From Acheta domesticus (taxonomy: Eukaryota; Arthropoda; Insecta; Orthoptera; Gryllidae): a stretch of DNA of 64,000 bases. Below the pieces are notes generated by a model that saw only the letters and a program-made list of their open reading frames with translations, ran no database searches and was not told the origin of the DNA. Positions 44,972-57,900 of the stretch are shown in pieces. Position numbers and translations under genes: made by a program. The stretch is from positions 137,832,950 through 137,896,949 of the forward strand of contig JAHLJT010009436.1 of assembly GCA_031308135.1 (NCBI GenBank). The letters are read 5' to 3'. Numbering within the stretch: position 1 is the stretch's first letter; every line of letters begins with the position of its first letter.

Positions 44972-47594
44972 TAATCAAGCACAAAATAAAATACGGGGAA
45001 TCTCAACAAGTCAATACAGATGATGTTGCCAGTCACTACAATGAGCAAGATGCAATTATTATACATTCATTTAAAAAAGTCGTCACACAGTAAGTAATGA
45101 AAGATTCCATGCCCATTTCAATCAATCCGAATCGTATGTGCAACAAAAATATGAAATGGTATGGTTCAAATTTTTAAAAGATATTATTATTATTTCTAAT
45201 GCAATTTTGCCACCCCCAAAAAGTGCCACTAACACCAGGCCGTCCCTCCTGCCCCCACTATGCTACGCAATTGCAGAAAGCGCTAGATAAAAAATCTTCT
45301 TTTTTTTTTATTACACTTAGATTGTATGGGGTATAAGTCATTTCAATACTACTCTTATGTTCCCAAAGTTGTCCAAATGCAACATTATTTTTTCCAGATG
45401 TCTGATACTAAATAAAAATTGGAAATCACTCAAAGGTGTTTAGTAATATTAAATTGACACAAAAAATAGGAAAAAAATAAATTAACAATTTTGATAAGTA
45501 TTTCAAAGTCCAGAAAAAATGCCTAAAACACTTAAGTATAAAAAAGATAATTGATTCCGAAAAGAGTTGAATGATGAAAAAACTCTCTCCGAAATTGTTT
45601 CCTTTTCTTCAGTGAAAATGCTAAATATGAAACACTGAATGAATGCTTCTCTAATTTAATAATGAAACCTTACATTATAATGTACTAATTTTTATCATAT
45701 TCTTCTAATAAAGTAATAAATCTTCTTACAAATAAATAGAGAATTTTATAATGCATCAATAGAATTCTCCACTATAATTGCAGCACCTAAAACATGAATC
45801 AACAATTTACAAATCAACATCTCTGATTCACCCATCAAAGATGAAATGAAGTTTAAGCCCACATTTCTTTTTTATACTCATTTCTCATCAGTTTTATTCA
45901 TTCATGGTAGTAAGTAAGAAAATTAAAAATTTATCTACCTAAATTCAAAAGACCCAAAACAAATGTATATCAAATTTCGAAATTCTGAAAGAAAGAGGTA
46001 CAGACTGGGTCAGTGTTAAATATTAATCTTAAAAATCCTGAATCATTTCCTGAAATCGTTTCCTTCTTCATATTAACGCAAATCTGAAATTCAGGAGCAG
46101 CTTGATTTCTTGTACACTTTTGACAATCTGTTAACAAATTACTAATGCACGTATGGGGCAAAAAAGGAGCACCATTTACCAGAATCATCTACACATTGGT
46201 ACAAAATAAATATTTTTATTTTTTTTATATTTTATCAACTCATTCACCAAAAAATTATAAAATTAATGATAAATGTTAATGATAAAAATAAGATATGTTT
46301 CCACACATATTTTCCAATTAATACAAGTGTGCTATTTCACTGCCACTCTATTATATCAATAGTATTAAGGATCTAATACTTAATAATCAAAGCTATTATT
46401 TTCATTAAGTTACCATGTATGCAAATGACTTTCCCTTTGAACAAGATGAAAATCAATGGCAGACATTATTTACTCAATTTGGACATGTTCAAACCAACAA
46501 ATTGCTTTATTTATTGTGAGGGGTATGTGTTGAAACATTTCATCACTTGGAAAAGTGGTTGCGCCCAATACTTGAAACTTAGTGAAAGAACAGGCATTAA
46601 AAAAAGGCATACACTAAACATTAGTTTCGTCCTAACTCCGAAGTCCTTAAGCAACCTCATCAAAATAATCTATTTCATGTTGAATGTTAACTTATACAGT
46701 GTGCCAGAAAAGTCTCTCTGTACCAAGCTGAGTCGGGGCCTCCTATTAAAAAATGAATTTATGTTGGAATCAACCAGATCTCTGTGAAACAAGCGAAGGG
46801 GACAACACTTCCAGCACCTGTTATGATTGAGGAGAGTATGTTATTTACATTACTTTCTTTGTTAGAAGCTGCAGCTCATGCTACCAACATAATTTTTGTT
46901 GCTAGCACCCTCACCAGCAAGCTGCCGTTGCAGAGACTTTCCTGGCATGCTTTACATTCAACCCAAATCCCAAATGATCAATGAAGTAGCAAATCCAGCA
47001 TGTCCAAAGAAACCTGTATTCATCTAAATATTTTTAGTGCTTAAAGCATTTATTTTAAAATAATATGAGAATGTTCACAGCAACAAATATCAGTTCTGAC
47101 ATTAATTGAAATTCAAAACAATGAAACACAACAAAACATGACAGAACATACACAACAATACAACAATGAAAAATATGAACATGTTTTTGCTGCTTTGATC
47201 TTAGCAGAGATCTTAGCTTTGATCTTATCAGGGCCAAGTTATTGCCAAGGTTGAGTAATCGGCCCTAATTTATTTTCCTGTTAAGTGAATTTGTCATGGT
47301 TTTTGTGAATGAAGCTTTAGATAACTTCATAACCAAAGGAGTCTGATTACGATTCACCACTGCTGGCAATGCCTGCAACAGCAAATAAGTTCATAGGTAT
47401 GAAACGTGAAATCATTATAACTATTTTGTGCATTTGAAAGAAAATTGTCACTAAGCAAACAGGCACGATCAACACTAATTATACATATTCTTCAGTTGGT
47501 GAGAACCTGTGAGCTAATGAGAAGCCTAAAATTTAACAGATGGTATAGCACAGCTCTGAGTGGTGAAGGATAGTCATCTAGAGAAATTCTCATA
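44972..47594. other. About 2.6 kb without a supported gene
   Basis: AT-rich. CCCCCACTATGCTACGCAATTG near 45255-45276, read inversely, resembles a decayed hAT end of the CAGTGGCGTAGC type, but no partner was found. The open frame at 46419-46787 (122 codons) has no recognised domain. Confidence 0.4.
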
Positions 47595-47714
47595 AGGGAA
47601 GAAAGAAAGAAAAAAGAAAAGAAAAAGAAGAAAAAAAAGGAAAAGAAAAATGAAAAAGAAAAAAGGGAAAAAAGAAAAGAAAAAGAAAAGAAAAGAAAAG
47701 AGAAAAGAAAAAAG
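47595..47714. repeat. AAAAG-type polypurine low-complexity tract
   Basis: About 120 bp of only A and G apart from rare T, in AAAG/AAAAG steps. Simple-sequence DNA. Confidence 0.9.
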
Positions 47715-47820
47715 TGATAGTGAAAGTAATATTAACTAATTTTTTAACCCCAATGGTTGGTATGTTTAGTCAAAGGATTAATCATTTTTTAAAAATTTAA
47801 ACAGACTGAATAGCCATGAA

Positions 47821-49268
47821 TAGAGACCGGAAAAATATGTAGTATTAAACGTCAAAATATGTACATAAATATGTAATGAAAACAATAAGAATATGTAATA
47901 AATAGACACCGGATGTTTAGGGAAATGCCTATTTTTTTCTAGCGAACTTATTTAAAGGCCGATAACGTATGTGCACAAATCGTGACAAATGATGAAGTTT
48001 TATAATGCTTAATATTTTTTTTTTTTTGCATAAATGCCTTTTCTTTAGAATTATTGCAAGTTTTTGGCTTTTATGTATTATTTTTATATACAATGTTAGG
48101 ATATCAAAAAATCGGCCATGGTCCAATCTTACCATTCATTACGAAACCTTCAATTCACTTATTTGTATTTTGAAATACGAGAGAATTCCTGAAGGTATAC
48201 CAATATATTTTTCTCCATTTCCCTATTTCATAAATACTAGCCATGTTCTGAGAAAATGGTCGATTGACAATTCACCCAGGGCACCTTTTGAGCGGAAATA
48301 AATGTATTTCCCACAAGGTTTCAGTGTTGCTAATGTTGGACTTCTAAAATACATGCCAGACATATCAGTAGGTGTTCAGATATCCTTCACTGTATTCAAA
48401 CTGATTTTGTCTCCCAATCGTTGCAGATTTGAAATTGCAATCCTTGAAAAGTTACTGATAATATATTGCAATGGAAACTATTAAGAATAAAATGTAGAAG
48501 AGTTGCAAATATGTATGGAGTTTTACAAATAATTTTTAATTTTGTTGTGAATGTAATTTATGACAGTGTCTTTTCTCCTTATTCTTGACATTTTTAGTGC
48601 CTTTTTAGGTGCCTACAAGACTATTTTTTAGAACCTAATCATCCAATGTCTAGTAATAAATATGTAAACTCGGATATAATATGTAATATTAAAATTCTCT
48701 AATTAAAAACCATTTACATAGCAAGAAATTACATTTACAAAAACTGATCACTTTACATCAGACAACTTTCTCGTCAGTAGTAAAAGCTAAATCTTGTACT
48801 CCAGGGCCAAAGTTTAGCAGCTGGACTAATCGCAATAGAAGCCATCGCACAAACTGGTGAGATCTACGACCAGGAAACATACACTGTAGCATCTTCATTG
48901 AAGTGTTAACATGTTGGTGATCGCAAATTTTTCTCAGAAATTAAGGTTACAGATCACAAAACGCAGTGTCATTGATATTTTGGACACCTAGATTTCCCCA
49001 ATAATGTAGGAAAATGCTTTGAATTAAAAAAATACATATTTTCATAAAAAAATATGGAATTAAATTGAAGAAAATTGATAAAATAAGAAAATATATTGTG
49101 AAAACAGCAAAATATGTAAAATACGTAATATAGTACTAAATATGTAAAAATATGTTACGAAAAAATTCGATATTGTGTTAGGAGGGCGATGATTTACCAA
49201 GATTACACTTTTGAGAACGATAAGTAGAAAGACAAAAAATATGTAATTACATAAAAATCCGGTCTCTA
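47821..49268. mobile_element. hAT family B, copy B2, interrupted by a second hAT element
   Basis: The same ends as copy B1: TAGAGACCGGAAAAATATGT at the left and ATCCGGTCTCTA at the right. The flanks GCCATGAA (47813-47820) and GTCATGAA (49269-49276) match 7/8. The two halves align with B1 across the insertion (GTAATAAATATGTAAA and CTCGGATATAATATGTAATA on the right side). Without the nested element and its duplicated target it is 690 bp. Confidence 0.85.
47903..48652. mobile_element. 750-bp hAT-like element nested in copy B2
   Basis: The left end TAGACACCGGATGTTTAGG and the inverse of the right end TAGACATTGGATGATTAGG match at 16 of 19 positions. Both sides carry GTAATAAA (47895-47902 and 48653-48660), a perfect 8-bp duplication. 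Two open frames on plus (48005-48301 and 48302-48484) abut, but their products are not recognised and have no transposase motif. On the minus strand the frames are broken. Confidence 0.85.
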
Positions 49269-49486
49269 GTCATGAAATCCCCCAGAAACGACCAGACAAC
49301 ACAGTAAATTTTGTGACAGTACCAATTTTGTATTCCACAGAATAGAGAAATAGACCATGACTTTGCCACAGCCACTTCTAATATTTGAATGTAACACAGC
49401 ATGCATAAAGACAGTCTTCATGAATGTATGTTTTCAAAATAAAAGCATTACATTATTTTAAGAACAACACATTATCACTCACAAAA

Positions 49487-49492
49487 TTTAAT
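49487..49492 (-). terminator. Possible poly(A) signal of HDDC2
   Basis: ATTAAA on the minus strand, about 100 bp after the HDDC2 stop codon. It is a common variant signal. No canonical AATAAA was seen closer. Confidence 0.25.
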
Positions 49493-49576
49493 TTTTTCTT
49501 AGACAGCTGCTTTGTGATAAAACACAAGGGGAAGAAAAAAAAATTAACAAATTCAAACAGATCTCACCTTTGTTTG

Positions 49577-49662
49577 AAGAATTTTGAGAGGACTCAAACT
49601 GTGCCCTCTGTTTGTTCACAAGAATTTTGAGAGGACTCAAACTGTGCCCTCTGTTTGTTCAC
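49577..49662 (-). repeat. Perfect 43-bp tandem duplication at the end of HDDC2
   Basis: 49577-49619 and 49620-49662 are identical 43-bp units. On the coding (minus) strand the upstream unit is read as NKQRAQFESSQNS. Because 43 is not a multiple of 3, the second unit is read in another frame as CEQTEGTV and then TGA. Without the duplication the reading would run on towards AAAGGTGAGAT, which has the form of a splice donor. Confidence 0.95.
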
Positions 49663-52600
49663 TTCAGTAACAAGGGAAGTTATAAATGGATGTGAAAATT
49701 TATTCTTAGTAGACTCAAAAAAATCTTGCAGTTCATGAGGTCTACCCCCACGTTTCTCATATTCAAAAGCTTGTAGAACCATATCAAATCTATCCAAATC
49801 CTTCACAAACTTAGCTTCCGGAGTGTTTTGATCTTCATATTCCTAATTGGAAAGATTTTATTTTCACTTCAATACAAACGAAGCATAACAATGATATAAA
49901 AATAAAAGAGAGATAAAAATAAGACATTCAATCAACATAATAAAATAATGTTACAATAAAATTCATACATTTAATTCAAATCTGATATTAATGCTTCACG
50001 GTGAATTTTTGGCGAAAACATTTAACTATAATAAAACGCTAATTTAAACAAGCAACACCAGCACTTTTGTAAAGATATTGTTGCCTTTTTTGTATTATGC
50101 AAATAACAAATATTTAATCAGCAATTCACTTCCAAATATTTGTTTTTATTAACAATTCAGCAAGTCACAATATTTTGTCTTAATAAATCAGTATTATATA
50201 ATCATTATCATAAATCAGTACACACACACACATGCAAGTGCGATCATTACTACTTGTTTACGTTTGTTTTGTATGCAAACATTATACTGCTTATATTATA
50301 ATTATCTATTAAACAATTAATGTTAGATTAAAAATAATAAAAACAAAGAATTTTAATCTATAAGAAAATTAATAGATCAGAAGACAATACTTAAGCATGG
50401 GTGCATTTTATTAATTAAATCATATCTGAATTCATATTTTGGTCATCTACTAAGATTTATTTTACTGTCTATATTTTTTCTAATTACATAAAGAATTTAT
50501 TTGGTTCACCAAGATGATGCAGACTGCCGTATTGAAGAAGGAAGTTGCTAAAGATCTTTAATAGATAAATGTAATGTAGCAAAGTGCTTTCAGAACATTA
50601 AAGTAAATAATACTATCTGTTCACGATGCAGATAATGAGAATAACAGATTGAAAAATTGAAATTACACAAATAACCTATTGTGTATTAGAGAATTCAAAC
50701 TAAAAATATGCAGGGAATGCTTTATATTTTGAAAGTAATAATCCTTAAGTTTCCACTTGAATTTGAATCTTGCCATTAAGTACACTACGCCCTACTCAAT
50801 AAACAATGGTTGCAACATTTACATCCTCTGATATTCTTCTTTCTTAACATTTAAAATCAATCAATTTAGATTTTTCATACGTCAAAAAAAGTATTTTTAT
50901 TTAAAACTAATTTTATGCAACATTCTAGCAAGTGTAACTATAGAATAAATGGGAATGAAATTACTAATTACAGCAGTATTTTTCTCAAATTTTTTAAGTT
51001 AACATAATTCAATTGTTTGTTGTAGAAAGAAACATTCCCAACTTGAAGGAAAATACCTGTCAACTAATACTTCCCTCAGTAAGATCACAGTTTTCCACCT
51101 TGTAACTGGATTTTTGGAATTGCGAGAATGACAATTAAAACGAACAAATGGAGTATACTTCAGAACAGTACGAAACCTTCATAAAAGAAAGCTCAGAAGG
51201 TAAAATTATTGAAGCACTGTTATTAAAATACAGCAACATTACATTGGGTTTTTATAATTGATGGCTCTTATTTAAGAGAGTAAGCACTGTTGAAAGAACA
51301 AAAGTAGGAAGAGAAAGATTTTGAAAATGTATGAGCTATATTAACATGGCTTGAGTCAGGCTGCTAACATAACCCACCTTTCACTGTGAATTTAGTTGTT
51401 TACTAAAACTTTTACATCCTACATAGTCAGTTGTTATTTTTCAGTCAGTAGTGACTGTGTTTTACTTGCTATAGACAGCATTAATTCTTTATGGGCAGCA
51501 AGTGAAGCCATCCATTGTGTTTTTTTATGTTATTAGATGTCTTTTTAACCAGCAACGCCAGTCTTTTAAAGGTTTTCCATTTATACTAGGACAAAGGGAT
51601 GACAAATAAATGTAGTTATTGCAGGACTTTAGTATTTTGTGTGAAACAGTTTTTTTGCATATATGTGTTTTGTGATCTTGGCAATCATCATATCAATACT
51701 TCCTGGTAAGATCACATAATATACTTACAAGATGAATTGTTTTACACAAAGTACAGTCAACTCCGGTTATAGTGAACTTAAGTCACTGGTCTGGTTTCAC
51801 TTACGTTACAAATAAGCATAAGAAGATTCGATTATAGTGAACTTGAACCTTGGCTATAGTGAACATAGGAAATAAATTCGGGAAATTGATTTGATCTCGC
51901 ATATTATTAGGCAAGTAATAGGGCCTTTGGAGAGTGAGACGGTGTTCCAACAGTGCAAGAGGCATTGAAAGGTGCCAAGACTGCATTTTCCTTTAAATGA
52001 AAGAATGTGATCCCTAGATGTGTTATCAGATAGTATTTGTGTTCAATCACCAACATTTACAGAGTAAATTAATGAATTAAATCATTCTTTAATAGTATGC
52101 TTATCAGTAGTCAATTGTTTTCTTCCATAGGGCGGCTGTTTCAAAATTGATTTATACGAGCTGATCGATGTAAGACCACTTGTTGATTATTAAATGACAA
52201 AGATATTGAAATTTTCAGTTCATGCTGTTAATGAATGTTGCTGTATCTCTACATTAATAAAATCAATCTTTGTGAGAAATTCTATTAAATTCTGACAACT
52301 GATATAGTGAACAGAGCATGTTAGTCCCCAGAAGTTCACTATCACTGGAGTTGACTGTACTTCAGATCTGAAATAACTATGTCTATTTATCTCCTTGACC
52401 TGTTTTCTGATTTTGCCAGTAACCTTATGAATTTCTTTAGGTAAATACCAATATTTTTATGGCTCAAACAAATGAATTTTCATTCTTTCTTGGTTACTAC
52501 TTGTTTTTAATAAAGAATCAAGAATAAACATAGATATTTTCATAAAGAGATTTGTTGAAAGAATTGTCACCTGAAGTTTTAAGGGACCTGAACCCTGGTC

Positions 52601-54295
52601 TTTTGATTTACACCTAGTTACAAGAACAGCTCCCTTCTTGTCCCAGTTGGAGTGACAATTCTTTGAACAAATTTCATTATTACAATACATTCATTACTCA
52701 GTAAAAAGGTCACATCTTGAATGCACTTATGGTTGTGAAATATGCTTTTGATGCAATTGTCTCTCCAATAAGGTATCAGGGTGGTGACAATTAAATAGAT
52801 ATTTTCATGCATTAGTTTTAAACTGTTGCTTGGGAAATTTGTGAGTTGGTATAAGGCCCCAAATACGACCAGTCCAACAGGCTCATGAAAAATCAACAAT
52901 TGTTCTTTTTGCTTCTTTTTTGATTTATTTGATTTGTACTTTTTGCTTCCAAGTTTGTAATTTTAAATATTTTATTTCCTTTTTGTTGCTTTGATATGAA
53001 ACAAAGAGTGTTCTATTTAAATTTTGCCTTAGTTAAATTTATTCAAACATTTATTTCTGTTATGCACATAAAAGCAATCTTCATTTTTCAAAACAAAGTG
53101 TGAGGTCATATTACCAACACTTAACATACTTCAAAATACTTCTGAATGAAATTAAGTTTCATTTTGAAAAGTGCAACCACTATTCTGAATTCATGAGCTA
53201 CTGATGGGAAGGAGAGGGGGGACAGGGAAAAAAGATGAAAATAGGGAAAAAGGAAAAACAACAAACTTTGCCAGGGATAGGAAAAGGAACATATCCAAGG
53301 AGGTACCACATCTTTAAGACAAGAGGCAAAGTCTTTCTGTGGCCCTGTTCTGAATAGGCCAATAGCCAACAAGGCAAAGTAAGTGAAAATACAAAGCATG
53401 TTTCACATTCATTACTGTTGTATTCTTGATTGTTCATTAAAGCTTTTGTAATATACCCAAAGTTTGAAACATCCTTACTACTGTGTTTACATGAGAAAAG
53501 GTGTTTATCCATGTCACTTACACACAAACGAACATTAAAAATATGAATCTCATATGTATAGCATTTTTTGAGATGCAATACAAATTGAAAGTAGAATAAA
53601 TAAAAGGAAAAGGAAATGTTTTCCTTAATATCAAACAGGTTTTGCGTCTCTCGTTAAATTGGGAAAATGTTAGGTGTATTCTTTCACAAATAAATGCTTT
53701 AATTGTCAATATTCTCTTGAAAATAAATTTCAATGCTCAAAATATTTTTGTCGGACATCCACAAAGCATTTCTTAAGGCTGTACCTACCTTAAAGAGCTG
53801 GTACAACTCTTCTCCTGGGGAACCCACCAATTGAGTTAACTTTTGCATTGCCTCATCTTCAAGTCTGTGCTTTTCAGCAGGATCTACGCCACTGTTTGGA
53901 GTCAAATCTCCAACTATACATTCTGCAAGATCATGAGCTAATGACAGTTTGATACACCTGCATTGAAGTTTCATATTTAGAAAATATATATATTGCATAT
54001 TATGTTAATAAATGCTCACTACAGCATACGTACTTGGTTTTATCTAAAGAATCAGAGTCACTAATGAGAAAAGCCATAATACTCATTCTGTACATGTGTC
54101 CAGCTACACATTCCGGGTCTTCAACGTTCCGTTCAACCCATCCTGTCCTCTTGAGATGCTAAATGTAAATTTAATACAATTAGTAAAATGAAAAGTATTC
54201 AAAAAACAAAATAGGTTAACTTTTATTTCTTCAAGCACCTTCAATCGGCTGACTAATTCTAAAAATTCAATAATTTGGGACGAATTCGTTGCCAT
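49594..54295 (-). CDS. HDDC2: 5'-deoxynucleotidase HDDC2, 4 exons
   Basis: An HD-domain phosphohydrolase that removes the phosphate from deoxynucleoside 5'-monophosphates (family knowledge). Exons on the minus strand are 54295-54239, 54158-54034, 53957-53789 and 49842-49594. All three introns are GT-AG and the frame holds (phases 0, 2, 0), giving 199 aa against about 204 in human. Family landmarks: IIEFLELVSRLKHLKRTGWV (residues 8-27), GHMYRM with His40, LAHDLAECIVGD with His69-Asp70, Glu73 and Asp78, and KDLDRFDMVLQAFEYE with Asp134. These are the metal and catalytic positions of the YfbR/HDDC2 group. Intron 3 is 3.9 kb and hosts a Tigger-like MITE. The last about 8 residues (CEQTEGTV) come from the frame-shifted copy of a 43-bp tandem duplication, so the C-terminus is probably not ancestral. 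The catalytic core is intact and I expect a working enzyme. It is divergent from CLP1. Confidence 0.95.
51754..52357. mobile_element. 604-bp pogo/Tigger-like MITE in HDDC2 intron 3
   Basis: The left end CAGTCAACTCCGGTTATAGT and the inverse of the right end CAGTCAACTCCAGTGATAGT match at 18 of 20 positions and continue as GAACTT. The element sits between TA dinucleotides (51752-51753 and 52358-52359). TIRs of this form with a TA duplication are typical of pogo/Tigger elements. No transposase is left. Confidence 0.85.
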
Positions 54296-54909
54296 AACTT
54301 AGGGAACCAGGGAAACCTAAATTACAGAAATTTTCACTCGAGAAAAATTTGGTTCAGTTTAACCACGTTGCACAACTTACAATAGCACTTGCTCTCCCTG
54401 AAGGCAAAATCCATTGCCAACTTTTGTCAAGCAATTACAGTACTTTGCCAAACAGTGTCGCCAAAGTAAAATGAATATTACTAATCTATACATGCTCTAT
54501 TTTTTCACACACATCAACATAAGAGCATCGTTAAAAGTTCACAATGTATAGTACCACGTAAAGTAAACGAATACAATAAAATAGTATCAACATCTTTACA
54601 TTAGAGAAATTATTTGTTTTGCATGAAGTTGCTGACTTGCCTAGTCATGTTTTGCTGGTCACTTGTTTAGTGTTTTGGTTCTTGCGTGAAGTGGTGAAAG
54701 GTTAGGTTAGTTTCATTTAGAGAAAATAATTCCATATTATATTTGAATTAATTCCTATATATTCGTTTCATTGGAATGATTTGTTCTCAAGTTGAAAGTG
54801 TTTCTGTTATAGCGTGATTGCTGCGATTAAATTTAAATATAATATCGGGGTAGAGTTCAACATCTGTGAAAAGACAAGAAGATAATAGGGCTGTTAAAAT
54901 TTCTTGAAA
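54296..54909. promoter_or_regulatory. Shared divergent promoter region of HDDC2 and CLP1
   Basis: Only 614 bp separate the two start codons, and this must include both 5' leaders. No TATA box is obvious on either side at a fixed distance. The most striking word is GGTTAGGTTAG at 54700-54710. The two genes are therefore likely to be co-expressed from a bidirectional promoter, as housekeeping genes often are. This is inferred from layout, not shown. Confidence 0.6.
54700..54710 (+). promoter_or_regulatory. GGTTAGGTTAG motif upstream of CLP1
   Basis: Two units of the insect telomere-type TTAGG word, 200 bp before the CLP1 start codon. I recall such words near promoters in hemimetabolous insects, but have not checked this. 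It is the only such doublet I noticed in the window. Confidence 0.35.
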
Positions 54910-57900
54910 ATGAGTGATGATAAGACCCCTACTAACCAAGAATTCAAGCTTGAACCAGATTCTGAATTACGTTTTGAAGTAGAGAGCAAAAATGAAAAAG
55001 TAACATTAGAGGTAACACAATGCAAAAACATAAGAATCTGTTTGAGAATTACTTCAAATACAATTTTATTATATACAAGAATTTTATGTGGGGTTTAATT
55101 TTACAGCTCAAAAGTGGAGTTGCAGAAGTTTTTGGTACAGAGTTGGTGAAAGGAAAATTGTACACCTTCACTACAGGAGCAAAAATTGCTGTGTTTACAT
55201 GGAGAGGTTGTGTAGTAGAGTTAAAAGGCAAAGTGGATGTGAGTTATGTAGCCAAGGAGACTCCGCAGGTAGGACACATAAGTTTTATGTTTTTCATTGT
55301 GGGAATGCTTTCTTATATCTTGTATAAATTAATTTTTCACTTTAGGTAATGTACCTGAATGCACATGCATGTTTGGAAAAGCTGAGGGAAAAAGCTGGTG
55401 AAGAGAACAGTAGGGGGCCTATTACAATGGTAGTTGGGCCAACAGATGTAGGAAAATCTACTCTTTGTCGCCTTCTCTTAAATTACGCAGTTCGTATGGG
55501 GAGACGCCCAGTTTTTGTTGATTTAGATGTAGGTCAGGGTCAGATATCCATTCCAGGAACAATAGGTAAATCTGTAATTACAAGTTTGAACTTTTATCTG
55601 TAATTTCACATTAATGAATTCAAATAACCTTGTTAAAGAAAAGCTTGGATTGAGCCAAAAAGAAAACTTTCTCACTATGTGAACATTTCAATTTCAGGAG
55701 CACTTCTTGTTGAAAGACCAGCTTCTGTTGAAGAAGGATTCTCTCAGCAAGCACCATTGGTATACCATTTTGGACATAAAGCTCCAAATGGAAATCTTAC
55801 ATTGTACAATATTTTGGTTACACGTTTGGCAGAGGAAGTTCAAGAAAGAATGCAAGCCAATCGAAGAGGTAGAGAAATTTAGGTTATAATCATCGTATAT
55901 ATTGTTTATAAAACATGCTATGTAAACATCCTTTTTCTGGATGAACTACTCAATCAATCTCAGCAAATAAGGCGTTTTTCGAAAGCTGAAAGTTCCTGAT
56001 GTCTGTGTGTATAGTTTATAAATATTAGTAATGTGAAAAAAATATTTTTTTGAAATGTTGACATACCACCAGGTTGTTTCCTCAAAGTTATCTGAGCCTA
56101 TATTTCAGAAGTGATGGGATAGTACCCATCTTTGGGTGTTAAGTTTGTTCTTTTGTGTCTTATGGTATAACTTGTGGAAATAATTTTGTTGTTAATTATT
56201 TTTGTTGGTTTTAACAATGCTAGCATGCTAAACTTTATCCATTTAATTTGGCAGTCTCTTCAAAATCTGTATTTGTCTTTTTAGTCATTCTGTTTTATGG
56301 TGTTAAGTAAATTTGCAGTATGTTTGTTAAAAGAAATTATGTTACTTGAAGTACAAGCCAACTACACAGAAATTTTTAAAATTTGTAAATAAACCGTTGT
56401 ATGGCAGTTTGGTCAAAACAAATAGTTTGATTCTAATGTATACTCCTGTATTGCTCTTCTCATGGTATATGATACAGTTTTTAACTTTTTTTTTTTGTTA
56501 AATAAAAAATTATGTGTACTCCTGTTGTTTTGGAACATAACTGCCTAGAATTCATATTTATTTGACTACGGCAAATTTTTTACAAATTTTTGCAAGTAAA
56601 TGGACAAATGAATTTTACTATACGATTATAGAAAAGATTGGATCAGTGGTTGTAAATGAATTTTAGTACTACCAAAACTTCTTGTCTTTAAAGTGTAAAT
56701 GTAGTAAATTAGTAAGTATAATGTAGTCAAAATCTGTTTTTAGTTGTATTTTCATTGTTATAGCAAATGCATCTGGAGTTATGATTAACACCTGCGGATG
56801 GGTAAAAGGAGATGGCTACAAACATCTTACTCATGTTGCACAGGCATTTGAAGTGGATGTGATTATTGTATTGGACCAAGAACGTTTGTACAATGAACTT
56901 GTTCGTGATATGCCAGCATTTGTTAAAGTAGTTTTTTTACCCAAGAATGGCGGTGTAAGTTTTTAAGTCATTGAGTTATATTTTTTTTTTCCACGTGAAA
57001 ATTGTATATTCCTTTTTTTTTGTGAACAGGTTGTTGAAAGGAGTTCTGGTGCCAGAGCTGAAGCTCGTGATGCAAGAGTGAGGGAATACTTTTATGGCAT
57101 GCGTTCTCCATTATATCCACATTCTTTTGATGTGAGATTTAATGAAACCAAAATTTATAAAATTGGGGCTCCATCATTACCTGATTCCTGTATGCCTCTA
57201 GGCATGAAAGCTGAAGATAATCATACAAAACTTGTAGCAGTTAGTGCTGGTAAGAAGTCAGAAACTTTTTGTATTGTGCTGTAAATGAAAACAACCAGAG
57301 GAATTAACGTAGCTAATCAATCACCTGAATGTTTTTATTTGTGCATAAGACATTTTAGATTAATTTTAATAACAAAATGTTCTAGTGTTTGTTAAAACGT
57401 TGGATTATTTTTAATCCAAAAAGATGATAAATAGTTTAATCAGGTCAGCTCCATTTTGTGGTATTACAAAAATAAGAGCATCCTTTATAAAAATAGTGAT
57501 GCTTTAACAGCATTAGGAAACTGATCCAATCTGTTGCAATCAATGCAAGACTTTTTCACATTAATTGTAAATTATGAAATACTATAATATTGCAACTTCC
57601 ACCCTACTGATTCTTCATAAAAAAATCTAAACAAAATTATGCCTGAGAGACGATCTTGAAGTTTTGAAAATTTAAAAGTTCGAATGAGATTCTGTCTCTG
57701 AATTCAGTGTTTACTTACAAAAATATTTAAAGAAATTGAGGAATTCAGTAAATATTAAAATTAATTTGAAATTCGTAAGTACTTAAGTGCAGTCAGATCA
57801 ATCAGGAATTATTTATTTAAGAGAAAATCATGGGAATGGTACAGGTGCAAGTTTTGTGCAAAGGTACAGTCCCTACAAAAAGATAGATGTTTTCGTAAAA

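Noticed and set aside
46697..46984. Possible Tc1/mariner end (CAGTGTGCCAGAAAAG)
   Set aside because: No inverted partner or TA-flanked border was found.
48005..48484. Transposase in the nested hAT-like element
   Set aside because: Two abutting frames are open, but no BED finger, RNase H-fold residues or dimerisation motif can be seen.
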